Source: Saturnia japonica (taxonomy: Eukaryota; Arthropoda; Insecta; Lepidoptera; Saturniidae). From it: 64,000 bases of DNA. Under the pieces are notes generated by a model that was given only the letters and a program-made list of their open reading frames with translations, did no database searches and was not told where the DNA came from. Numbering within the stretch: position 1 is the first letter of the stretch; every line of letters starts with the position of its first letter. A program made the translations under genes and the position numbers. Positions 23,901-31,491 of this stretch are shown piece by piece. The stretch lies in contig CM065307.1 in assembly GCA_033032175.1 (NCBI GenBank), positions 3,968,001-4,032,000 of the forward strand, in the 5' to 3' direction.

Positions 23901-26900
23901 GTAGAATTTGTCCGTGGTTTTTAATTCCAGTTCTTCAGTGATTGTGTTGGCCAGCCTCGCTCCCAGTAGTGCAGCCTGTAATTCTAATCTGGGTATTGTC
24001 ACGGGTTTGACCGGTGCCACTCTAGCTTTCCCGGCAATCAATGTGACACATACCCCGTTTCCGATCGATCTCCAATAACATGCCGCTGCATAGGCCGTTT
24101 CGCTGGCATCCACAAAGGTGTGCAGCTGCCCCGCTCCCATGGACGGCGTCAGACAGCGTGGAATTTTCATATCGCGTAGCGTGGACAAACTGTTGATGTA
24201 ATCGCGCCATTGATGATGAGCCTCTTCCCCTATGCTCTCATCCCAGTCAGTTCCGGTTCTCCACAGGGTTTGAATTAGCCGTTTTCCCTGTATAAGAATA
24301 GGCGCGACCAGTCCTAGCGGGTCGAAGGTGGACATCACTGCGCTAGTGACTTCGCGTTTTGTCGGCGCTCTCTGGTTCTGTATGACGTCACTCGGTGTGT
24401 TTCGGAGGTTATTGTTGAACGCTAAACAATCCTCTCCGACTAGCCAGCGTAGTCCGAGCGTTTTTTCCTCGTTGTCGCCTATGTGGATTTCTTGTGGGGA
24501 TGTTTCGTTTTCTGCCAGGTTGCTTAGTAGTTGCGCGTCGTTGCTCGCCCATTGCCGCAGTTCGAATCCCGCCTTCCTATGGATCGCCTGGACCGCCTTC
24601 GCGGTTTCTATAGCTTGCGTGCTTGATGTGAAGCTCTGCAGGTAGTCATCCATGTAGTGATTTCGGACGATCGCTTGGGCCGCTTCCGGGTGTGTCGCTT
24701 TGAAATCTTCTGCATTCCGGTTCTTGACGTAGATGGCGGTAGCTGGTAATGACGCGGCCCCGAAGATTACCGACGCCATTCGGTATTCGGTCGGCTTCGA
24801 CGACCGGTCATCTCCACGCCATAAGAATCGCAGGCTGTCGCGATCCTCTTCGCGCACGCGGATCTGCAGAAACATTTCTCTAATATCGGCGACCACTGCG
24901 ATCGGCCCCTGCCGGAATCGCAACAGGACTCCGAACAGCGACTGCAGTAGGTCGGGTCCCGGGAGCAGCGCGTCGTTTAAGCACTTGCCGTCGTATTTAG
25001 CTGCGGCGTCAAATACGAGGCGTGTTTTTCTCTTCTGCGGGTGCACCACGGCAAAGTGCGGCAAGTAGAATGTTCTACCCGGTGTGGCTTCAGTCGGTGC
25101 CTTCTCGGCATATCCACTGTCGAGTAGGTTCTGAATTTGTTTCGTATATTCCCCCTTTAGTGCGGCATCTTTTTCGAGCTTCTTTTCTATGCCGTTCAGA
25201 CGATGACGAGCCATTGCGTAATTGTTCGGCAAGGTTTCCTCGTCGCTCTTCCACAAGAGACCTGACTCGAACCTTCCGTCGGGTCGTCTCTTGGTGGTGT
25301 TGTGGAGGATTTCAAGGGCTCTCCCATCGGCATCGTTGGTGGGGCGGCGCTGCTGCACCCCGATGGACTCTAGCTCGAAGTGGCTCTTGATTAATTTTTC
25401 TATGTCGGCCTCTTCACTCACGTTGTTTACGTGGTTGACGAATTTCACCGGCGTAGAGTCACTCGTAGCGCAGCAACCGTGTAGTACCCATCCCAGACTG
25501 GTGAGAGAAGCAACTGGTTGGTTCGGCTTCCCCTTGATGATCTTTCTTGATACAATCATCTCCCAGTTGTCTTGCCCGATGAGTAGAGCCGGCCTCTCTT
25601 TACTGTAGACGAGCTCGCTTCGGTTTTTCAGATGCGCACACTTGTTTATGGTTTCTATACTCACATGTTGCGGCGACAACTTCAGGTTGGTTACGGTCCG
25701 GACTCCTTTCAATAGGCGCTTGTCCCGCCGGTGAGCTCCTTTAATTTTGATGTCGACTATTTGAGAGTCCTTCCTCTCAACGAGCTTTCCCCCGACGGTC
25801 TCTAGGATGAGCAGGTCTTCCTTGCCCGAGGCTCTGATCTCTTGAGCCACGGCGTTGTCCAGCAGTGACACGGTTGACCCCTCATCAAGTAGCGCGAGCA
25901 CACGAGCGGAGCCGGCCGGTCCGAACACATCCACCGGAATCATTTTGAGGTAAACCTCTTTCCCGTCCGCGGCGGCGTACACAGTTTTGATAGTGGCCTC
26001 TTCATTATCGCCCTGTGTTTGTGTTTGTAGTTGCGGTTGCGGTCGCGGCGCGGGTTTTTCCGGCGGCGCTTGTGCCACTTGACGAATTGCGTGTAACATT
26101 ATGTGGTGTTGTCGTCCACACTTACGGCAAGACGGCCCTTTACAAGTGTTCTTCGAATGTTTCTGACGCAAACACATAAAACACAATTTTTTATTTTTCA
26201 CGATTACCCACCTGTCTTCGGTTGTCGATTCCCGAAACTGTTTGCATTCAGTTATCCAGTGCTCGCGACTTTCACAATTTGCACAATATTTCTTGCCACT
26301 GGGTATTGTTTGTTGGCCTCTGTTCTCTTCGGTTCGCGCGGTGTGCACACGCCGGTTGAACCGTTTTGCAGGTGCTTCCACTGGCGCGAACGTCGCCCAC
26401 AGGTCCGCTTCGTTTTCAAGGAATTTTCTCAAGTTCACTAGCACTGGATCTTCTGTGTGCGTCTTGACATAATCGAACCACCTGATCCGCAATGATGGTG
26501 ATAATTTCTGAACAATGTCTCGACTTACCTGCGGTGAGCAGAGGTACTCCGGTTTCCGTAGAGCGCTTATTGTGGCGACGGCGTTGCTAACTCGACTGGC
26601 GAACGCGCATATCTCGTCACAAGATTCCCCTATGTGAGGTAACTTTTCTATGGCGGCTAATTCGGCCAGGACGAGACGTTCCGGATTCCCGTACCTCCTC
26701 TCCAATGTTACGATGACTTCTTCAGGATCATGGGCTGTGAATAACATTTGTCGCACACTCTCTTTCGCAGTGCCGTGTATGGAGTGCCTCAGACGAGCCA
26801 TATTCTGTGTGTCGCTAAATTGTGCGACAGAATCCCGATATGTTCTCAGGAACGGTAACCAGTCTTCCGATGCTCCATTGAAGCTAGGCAGATCGGCATA

Positions 26901-29154
26901 CTTCGACGGTGCGGCTGGTACGACGGCTCGTGTTGAGGCTTGCACGGCGGTGACCATTTTATCGGCAATTTTTTCAATGTCACTTACCTTGACATAGGCC
27001 TCCTGTGTTTTTTCGCAGTCCTGTTTCTCCATGATGGTTGCACTTTGGTTTATCCACTGCTCGATGTGTGTGGATTGCACTTCGCGTTCGATGTCTTCGT
27101 CATCGATCTCCTCTTCAGATTGACACTGGACCATTTCCAGTTCAATCTCGGCCAGCGCGGCAGCTGACTTGGCTATTTCCAATTTTTTCCTCGCCTCTAG
27201 TTCCGCCATACGGGATTTTGACGATCTCACTGACCTTGATTTTATCGACCTGGCGCGCTGTGCCGCAGGAACGCACGGTGGGGCTGTTCTCCCTCCAATG
27301 TCCCTGGACGCCTTTGCTGCGGGCACTGTAGGAACGCACGGTGGGGCCTCCTCGCTCCCTCCAATGTTCCTGGGTGCTGGTGTTCTTGTGTCTTGCGACG
27401 CGGCGGCGTCGGTTGCAGCGCGTGTGCGGATCGACGAAGTCGAAGGTACTGTTTTTCTGGTGGTGGCGGACGTGGCGGTAGCCGAACTTGTTTCTGTCGG
27501 CGTGTTCAACGACCAATCTGTGGTCGTGGTTTCACTGTCGTCCTTGCGACTCGACGTAGGCGACCGTACTGTAGGCATTTTCACTGTTCACTGGACCCAA
27601 TCCGGCTATTCGAAGGACCAAAACTAAAATAAGCGCGGACCCGAAGCGGAGCCGGCCGCCTATTATACAATGTGCTACGTCAATCTATACAGAGCGGGAC
27701 CGCGCACCGAGGGCGCGAACGCGACGGAAACGATTCCCTCGTACTCTGTATATAACCGACGGCGGATAACACGCTACGGTAACCAGCTGTCTGGAAACCA
27801 GTGCGTGCGAGCCCCTCTCACTACGTACGACCAACCCTGTTCACACCCGAAACTACTAGGCGTGAAGAGGGCGAAACATCAAGGTACACACACGCAGTGA
27901 GGTGCCTGCTGGTAGGCGCGGCGATGACGTAGCACGGAGCGGAATGGACTGGGTCGCTGGCGGGTTGAACTTAGTGAAGATGCGAAGAAATGACACACAG
28001 GCACCACAATAAAATTTGCTGTATTCTTCAAGACAATACACTTTGTTAATACTATATCTTCTGGGTACGGTTACTTCCAGTTTCTTGAGTCTTGAGTCTT
28101 GAGTATTGATTCTTCAATTTGTGGTACCCGTGTGCGCTCGTTTGCCCCGGCAGAACGCCTTTTATATGGTTTGCCGGAGAGCGAGACGGACGATGGCGTC
28201 TCTATCCGTACTGCTCATTACCAAACTTGGGTGTGGTCCGTTAACCGCGGTAATGCGCAGTGGTTGCAATATTGCTGTCTCTGTCTATTATTATTATTAC
28301 TTGTATACAGAATACAATAAATTGTTAATATCTCTAATTACAGTTATTCAATTACAATAAAAACTATTTCACATCAATGTAGACACAAATACCTATTCAA
28401 AAACACTAACTTTAACATTATAGGTTAATAAACACGGGAGATATAAAGCATTAAACATTGCAACCTTAAAACGTCTTGCGACTCGTTACATACGCACTAT
28501 TTGAGCTTACAAACATTATAAAACACATACAGAAGGCTATTTTACTTATATAACACAAAACATTACGTATAACTTCTACAAAATATGAATTATTGACAAT
28601 ATATGATTTTAGTACTTTAAGTGATTATTTTTATTAGATTACGCACATTTTCATGCCTTATATATTGTTCTTACATACCTACACGCTATAGTAAGATATT
28701 CAAAACATTAGAAACATTTAATTATTGATCGTTTGTGCAAATTATTCATCCTTACAACTTATATTTACAAATGTTATTCTTATATTATTACGCTTAGGCT
28801 TATGCGTCGCTAACAATATTAAATACAAGAATTGCTCAATAGTATTAGATTACTTTATACATATAATTTCTTATTTTATTCTTTATGCATATAAAACCTG
28901 TATATTAAAATTCGGAAAAATTGTGTTTATTGATTTTTGTGTTTTTATTATTTTTACATTTTATTTATTTGTTTCACAGTTTTCCTAGAGACATAATAAT
29001 CCGAAGTCGTTGGATCAAGGCCACAGGTCGTTATAATTGGCAACCATCGAAACAAACAAGGATTTGTTCGAGGCATTTTGAAACTAACTGTTTTAGGAAT
29101 TCTAAAAAAGTAACGCTGCTTGTCAGAGGATCCATTCCGAAACTGTGTATTCCA
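17976..29154 (+). CDS. THAP-domain protein (second THAP gene), first two exons only
   Basis: Exon 1 (17976-18082) starts MVHCCILGCGS and ends ITFH plus CG of an Arg codon at GTAAGC. Exon 2 (28980-29154) follows a CACAG acceptor, completes the Arg and reads FPRDIIIRSRWIKATG, then ICSRHFE, then SIPKLCIP, ending in phase 0 at CCA/GTAAGT. Joined, the two exons give a complete C2CH THAP domain: N-terminal Cys pair, HRFP, Trp, C-x2-H and the closing xxPxx(I/L) box. The 10.9 kb intron carries a transposase relic and a BEL/Pao retrotransposon on the other strand; without the BEL element it would be about 3 kb. No further exon of this gene was recognised downstream, so its C-terminus is unknown. It may be a short gene with a distal exon, part of the neighbouring locus, or decaying. 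Confidence 0.72.
19318..20402 (+). pseudogene. DDE transposase relic (DUF4817-type, Tc1/mariner-like)
   Basis: Start ATG at 19318 reads MSFRYTNIQYTEM, typical of the N-terminus of an insect transposase family with a DUF4817-like helix-turn-helix. Further pieces in shifting frames: LAATQRLRDHGSF, RCQELNPRDYVLRLEFSRC (about 19680-19740), then RSADLTPLDFY at about 20130-20165, the conserved DDE_3-type box around the third catalytic Asp. The C-terminal RAIKCIEQGGGHFENVL lies at about 20310-20358. Stops and frameshifts run throughout, so it is inactive. It lies in intron 1 of the THAP gene on the same strand. Terminal inverted repeats were not located. Confidence 0.7.
20403..20969. other. Intron stretch between transposase relic and BEL element
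   Basis: AT-rich intron sequence. No coding or repeat feature recognised apart from general similarity to degraded interspersed DNA ('ccgagaaacaaattacatga'). Confidence 0.35.
20975..21969 (-). repeat. BEL element 3' LTR (995 bp)
   Basis: Runs from 'taaaataagcgcgg' to 'gcgtcgctaaca' on the plus strand. It is 196 bp shorter than the other LTR: it goes directly from a (cttgagt)n stretch at about 21433-21460 to 'tacagaatacaataaatt', lacking the block found at about 28104-28303. The Gag-Pol stop codon lies inside this LTR (21954-21956). Confidence 0.9.
21954..27584 (-). CDS. BEL/Pao Gag-Pol polyprotein, 1876 aa
   Basis: One open frame. Order (approximate residues): Gag-like N-terminus with a Ser/Thr-rich head and a coiled segment; CCHC-type knuckles at about 430-495 (CANCESREHWITEC, CFMCLRQKHSKNTC, CRKCGRQHH); aspartic protease of the Pao type around 566 (ALLDEGSTVSLLD); reverse transcriptase with YMDDY at about 978; RNase H region with FVDASETAYAAA and SDSSTVLQW; integrase HHCC zinc domain near 1495 (HRKFCHANH...CQWC), then catalytic D (AVDYFG), D (SDNGTNF, about 1628) and E (WERMVR, about 1674); a C-terminal DUF5641-like domain (WPRGEVVASYPG). 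Length and domain order fit BEL/Pao. No stops or frameshifts, so the copy may be active. The last codons read into the 3' LTR. Confidence 0.93.
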   Translation of the reverse strand: MKMPTVRSPTSSRKDDSETTTTDWSLNTPTETSSATATSATTRKTVPSTSSIRTRAATDAAASQDTRTPAPRNIGGSEEAPPCVPTVPAAKASRDIGGRTAPPCVPAAQRARSIKSRSVRSSKSRMAELEARKKLEIAKSAAALAEIELEMVQCQSEEEIDDEDIEREVQSTHIEQWINQSATIMEKQDCEKTQEAYVKVSDIEKIADKMVTAVQASTRAVVPAAPSKYADLPSFNGASEDWLPFLRTYRDSVAQFSDTQNMARLRHSIHGTAKESVRQMLFTAHDPEEVIVTLERRYGNPERLVLAELAAIEKLPHIGESCDEICAFASRVSNAVATISALRKPEYLCSPQVSRDIVQKLSPSLRIRWFDYVKTHTEDPVLVNLRKFLENEADLWATFAPVEAPAKRFNRRVHTARTEENRGQQTIPSGKKYCANCESREHWITECKQFRESTTEDRWVIVKNKKLCFMCLRQKHSKNTCKGPSCRKCGRQHHIMLHAIRQVAQAPPEKPAPRPQPQLQTQTQGDNEEATIKTVYAAADGKEVYLKMIPVDVFGPAGSARVLALLDEGSTVSLLDNAVAQEIRASGKEDLLILETVGGKLVERKDSQIVDIKIKGAHRRDKRLLKGVRTVTNLKLSPQHVSIETINKCAHLKNRSELVYSKERPALLIGQDNWEMIVSRKIIKGKPNQPVASLTSLGWVLHGCCATSDSTPVKFVNHVNNVSEEADIEKLIKSHFELESIGVQQRRPTNDADGRALEILHNTTKRRPDGRFESGLLWKSDEETLPNNYAMARHRLNGIEKKLEKDAALKGEYTKQIQNLLDSGYAEKAPTEATPGRTFYLPHFAVVHPQKRKTRLVFDAAAKYDGKCLNDALLPGPDLLQSLFGVLLRFRQGPIAVVADIREMFLQIRVREEDRDSLRFLWRGDDRSSKPTEYRMASVIFGAASLPATAIYVKNRNAEDFKATHPEAAQAIVRNHYMDDYLQSFTSSTQAIETAKAVQAIHRKAGFELRQWASNDAQLLSNLAENETSPQEIHIGDNEEKTLGLRWLVGEDCLAFNNNLRNTPSDVIQNQRAPTKREVTSAVMSTFDPLGLVAPILIQGKRLIQTLWRTGTDWDESIGEEAHHQWRDYINSLSTLRDMKIPRCLTPSMGAGQLHTFVDASETAYAAACYWRSIGNGVCVTLIAGKARVAPVKPVTIPRLELQAALLGARLANTITEELELKTTDKFYWSDSSTVLQWMKADPRRFKPFVAHRLAAIEEISKPHEWRWVPTRENPADIATRGVPNGFSEDSKWFVGPDFLHRPEADWPQKRLGKCDQVSDEERKSATVLTTRTRNDNTLPSPERFSSWIKLLRTVARIFQFTELCKKGRVVNVARDSEWKPHKKKETKKTVRTKKTQENTTKFIPIPDRCLQRAELALLQHSQLDAFGDEMECLRKNLPIKTGSKLKKIDVQLDEHGIIRLRDRTQKMNMSSGNLAVLDGKHKIARLLIDRYHRKFCHANHATVVNELRQTYWILGLRNSVKKVLHECQWCRIRKEKPQLPPTGDLPAERLQHGAHPFTCTAVDYFGPMHVTIGRRREKRWGALFTCLTTRAIHLELVPSLSTSSMIMALRRMSARRGNPRVMYSDNGTNFIGADRELRDEMSKLKKSELAEAASHEGITWKFIPPGAPHMGGAWERMVRTVKTALSAILNERSPPEEVLHTLLTEVEHTVNSRPLTHLSASPEDEEALTPNHFLIGRSCGSSVVGSFDEHTLIGRADWKTSQRLADHFWRRWLREYLPTLMPRKISGREAPQPQRGDIVIIADASLPRNTWPRGEVVASYPGPDGRTRVADVRTSRGGVLRRPTSRLIVIVPATSRHQFGVHDGAYTGGETVSDA
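21970..21982 (-). promoter_or_regulatory. BEL polypurine tract
   Basis: On the minus strand TGGGGGGGAGACTG abuts the start of the 3' LTR, the expected position of the plus-strand primer. It overlaps the end of the Gag-Pol frame. Confidence 0.65.
27603..27620 (-). promoter_or_regulatory. BEL primer-binding site, probably tRNA-Tyr
   Basis: Directly inside the 5' LTR, the minus strand reads TGGTCCTTCGAATAGCCGG. This is complementary to the 3' end of insect tRNA-Tyr (…CCGGCTCGAAGGACCA) over the first 11 bases, then resumes after about three extra bases. The tRNA end is recalled from general knowledge, so the assignment is probable. Confidence 0.55.
27625..28815 (-). repeat. BEL element 5' LTR (1191 bp)
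   Basis: Same ends as the left LTR and nearly identical over the shared about 990 bp. It contains an extra segment at about 28104-28303 ending in a (TTA)n run, which the other LTR lacks. On the element's own strand this is the promoter-bearing LTR; the core promoter was not pinpointed. Confidence 0.9.
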
Positions 29155-29317
29155 GTAAGTTGATTCTATTTTTAGAGTGATTTTTAAGTTATGTGGTATT
29201 TTTTATATCAAAGAGATTGCAACCCTATGCCCGTTGAGTCTTGTGATTAGGGATAATAGATACCGTACTTTCAACAATACCAAGTTCCAAGTATTCATTC
29301 CTCAAGTTCGGTGTAGC

Positions 29318-29375
29318 TGTAAAAGCCGCAGCGGTTTCAGGGCCCCTAAGGCTAACAGTAGAGTCAGGTCTCAGG
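29318..29375 (+). repeat. Jockey 3'-end fragment
   Basis: 'aaaagccgcagcggtttcag', 'ggcccctaaggctaacag' and 'agtcaggtc' match, in reverse complement, the 3' end of the Jockey element at 57055-57110. A very short 5'-truncated copy. Confidence 0.65.
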
Positions 29376-30689
29376 TCAACTTAAAGTATTCATTCCGGTA
29401 TTGAATCAAAGTATTGATACCTCATTCGATACAACTTTAAAGTATTGATACTAGTGAGTATTCAATTATTATTTAATTAATAGCATTATTAAATTCATAA
29501 AGGAGGCTTGTGCTTGCATTATTTCAATATAAAGTATAGTAGATATGATTGAATCCAGTTTTCCTAGATGTGTATAATAGAGCTGGAGAAAAATGACAAA
29601 ATTAGTTAAAGAATTATGGTGGGTGTCAGCTACGAAGCGATGCGCAACTGGAGTTAACTCTTTAAGAACAATTGCCATGGAATAAATAATAATAATAGAA
29701 ATTATGCCATCTTTCAGCAAATATAATAAAGAATAAACAAAACTGTACGTATATTTTAAGTAATCAAAAGAGTAAAATTATTCTTGAATTAGTTACTAGA
29801 TGGCGCATAAACCTGATATTTAAATTGTTACTGATTAGTGATTACATAATAAATATTATATTAGTTAACAAAAAAATTAATTATTATGAAAACCTCGATT
29901 CTTAAAGAGTAATGACGTTTCCACAGTATACATAACGCTTTTGAGTTAACGCTTGTATTAATTTCACTCTTCATAAAATTTCCATACCGGGAGTCTATAT
30001 GAAAATCGATTCTTGAGGAGTAAACTCCAAAAACTCCAATAGATCAATGCTTTATTAAGTGTTGACATAAATGATTAAATTTAACCATAAATTCTTCATC
30101 CAAATGTGTACTGGAAAGCCTGTTAAGTATTATCGTACTTTAGACGATTGAGTCGGCAGTTTTCTTTTTCGTAAACAGTGTATCTTTATGTTATGCTTGA
30201 TAACTCAAATACTGTAAGTCAAGACGGACGTCAAACGAGAAAGAAAGGTATTAAAATAAACTTACCAATCGTGGAAACCGTTACCAACCAAATACCATTT
30301 CTTGCGGTCCCGCCCCGTCCCCCGCGACCCTTAAGTCGCGCGCCGAGCGGCTATTCGTAAACATACCCGCCGGCTTGCCGAAAGCCCAGGAAAGGGGTGA
30401 CATCAATTTCAATCGATACCAGTACTCAGAATTGAATGGTGGTGTTATCTACTACTAGTACTAGTTTTGAATGATAAGTATCGATACCACATGAGTACTC
30501 CAGACTAGAGGTGGGAGATTTCGAATGATTTAGATAATTGAGTTATTTAATTATGGATGATTCACATAATCGAGGTAATTTGATTATGAGTGATATATCA
30601 TAATCCAATCACGAACATGAATGATCATCCATAATGGAGTTTTTGATGTAATACCAAGAGGTGGGTGAGAGTGGAAAGCTAAAAAAAGG

Positions 30690-30760
30690 TCGCGCAGTCG
30701 TAAATCGCAGCGGCTTCAGGGCCTCTAAGGCTAACAGTATAGTCAGTTCTAAAAAAAAAA
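30690..30760 (+). repeat. Jockey 3'-end fragment with poly(A)
   Basis: 'cgcagcggcttcagggcc', 'ctaaggctaacagt' and 'agtcagttctaaaaaaaaaa' match the 3' end of the element at 57020-58596, including its A tail. It abuts a TRIM LTR fragment. Confidence 0.7.
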
Positions 30761-30762
30761 CA

Positions 30763-30810
30763 ACCGTGGGCAGCTGCCCGCCAGACATAAAACCCGTCTG
30801 GTCAGAGGAT
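30763..30810 (-). repeat. Fragment of TRIM LTR
   Basis: On the minus strand it reads GGATCCTCTGACCAGACG, then TTATGTCTGGCGGGCAGC, nearly identical to the LTRs at 42002-42195 and 42686-42879. It is a partial solo-LTR-like remnant lacking both LTR ends. Confidence 0.7.
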
Positions 30811-31308
30811 CCTTCCTTTTAATGTGGAGGTGGTTATAACCGGCCCCACACACTCATCATCGAACTATTAATATTAATAACGTAACTACTAAATGGTACT
30901 TCGATTACGAATGATCACTCATCATCGAACGACTAATATTAGTATTTACTAATGGCTATAACTCAAATATCTCGAGTTATCTTCATATCGAATGATTACA
31001 TTTGTATAAAGCATTATCGCCCACCTCTACTCCATACTGCTACTCACTCACTACTCAGTACTCACCATAGATTAACTAGTCAGTAGTCACTAGTAGTACG
31101 ATGCATCCCTGCTTTTGGTGTTTTTGTTTTGATGATTACTGAATAACTAACTAGTGTCTCTAGCTAGTTACTTATGTACCTACTAATAGTTATTCATCTG
31201 TGAGTGTTTCTGTGAAGTGTCTTGCCTGACTCCTGTGAGGACGTTATTGTATGCCATACATTACTTTTTCCTTGTCTTTCTACATAAATAATAAATGTGG
31301 AAACAACA

Positions 31309-31491
31309 ATGTACTATTATTGGTGTTGTGTGTCCGAATGTCGGAGTTCTACTATAAAAACGCCTGAAAAGTTGTGGTTTAGAATACCCACTAATGCTAA
31401 AATGAGAAAAATTTGGTTAAAACTTGCCAGGAGGGATCCAAATTCACTGTCCAGCAACAGTCCGTTGTTCTTCTGTGAAGATCACTTTAAT
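31309..31491 (+). CDS. Alternative THAP first exon A
   Basis: Starts MYYYWCCVSEC and ends FFCEDHFN with donor AAT/GTGAGT in phase 0. It has the first Cys pair (C-x4-C), TIKTPEKLW, the invariant Trp (IWLKLA) and C-x2-H, so it is an intact N-terminal THAP half. ATG at 31309 was chosen because the in-frame codon upstream is GTG. About 31 of 56 residues are identical to exon B by hand alignment. Confidence 0.78.

Larger units (their letters stand above)
20970..28820 (-). mobile_element. BEL/Pao LTR retrotransposon, recent, coding-intact
   Basis: Element 20975-28815 in minus orientation, flanked by a 5-bp target duplication ATATT (20970-20974 and 28816-28820). The two LTRs differ by only about three substitutions where they align, which points to a recent insertion. 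Between them a single uninterrupted 1876-codon Gag-Pol ORF spans nearly the whole interior. No env-like ORF is visible. It is inserted antisense into intron 1 of the plus-strand THAP gene. A 5-bp duplication, a one-frame Gag-Pol and protease before RT all fit BEL/Pao. Confidence 0.93.
29155..31308. other. Interval between THAP exon 2 and the composite gene
   Basis: AT-rich with small repeat remnants (listed separately at 29318-29375 and 30690-30850). A GC-rich patch at about 30305-30385 ('cccgccccgtcccccgcgac', 'cgccggcttgccg') stands out but was not identified. No exon continuing the upstream THAP frame was recognised. Confidence 0.4.

Noticed and set aside
22153..27632. Plus-strand open frames across the BEL element
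   Set aside because: All are antisense shadows of the single Gag-Pol frame.
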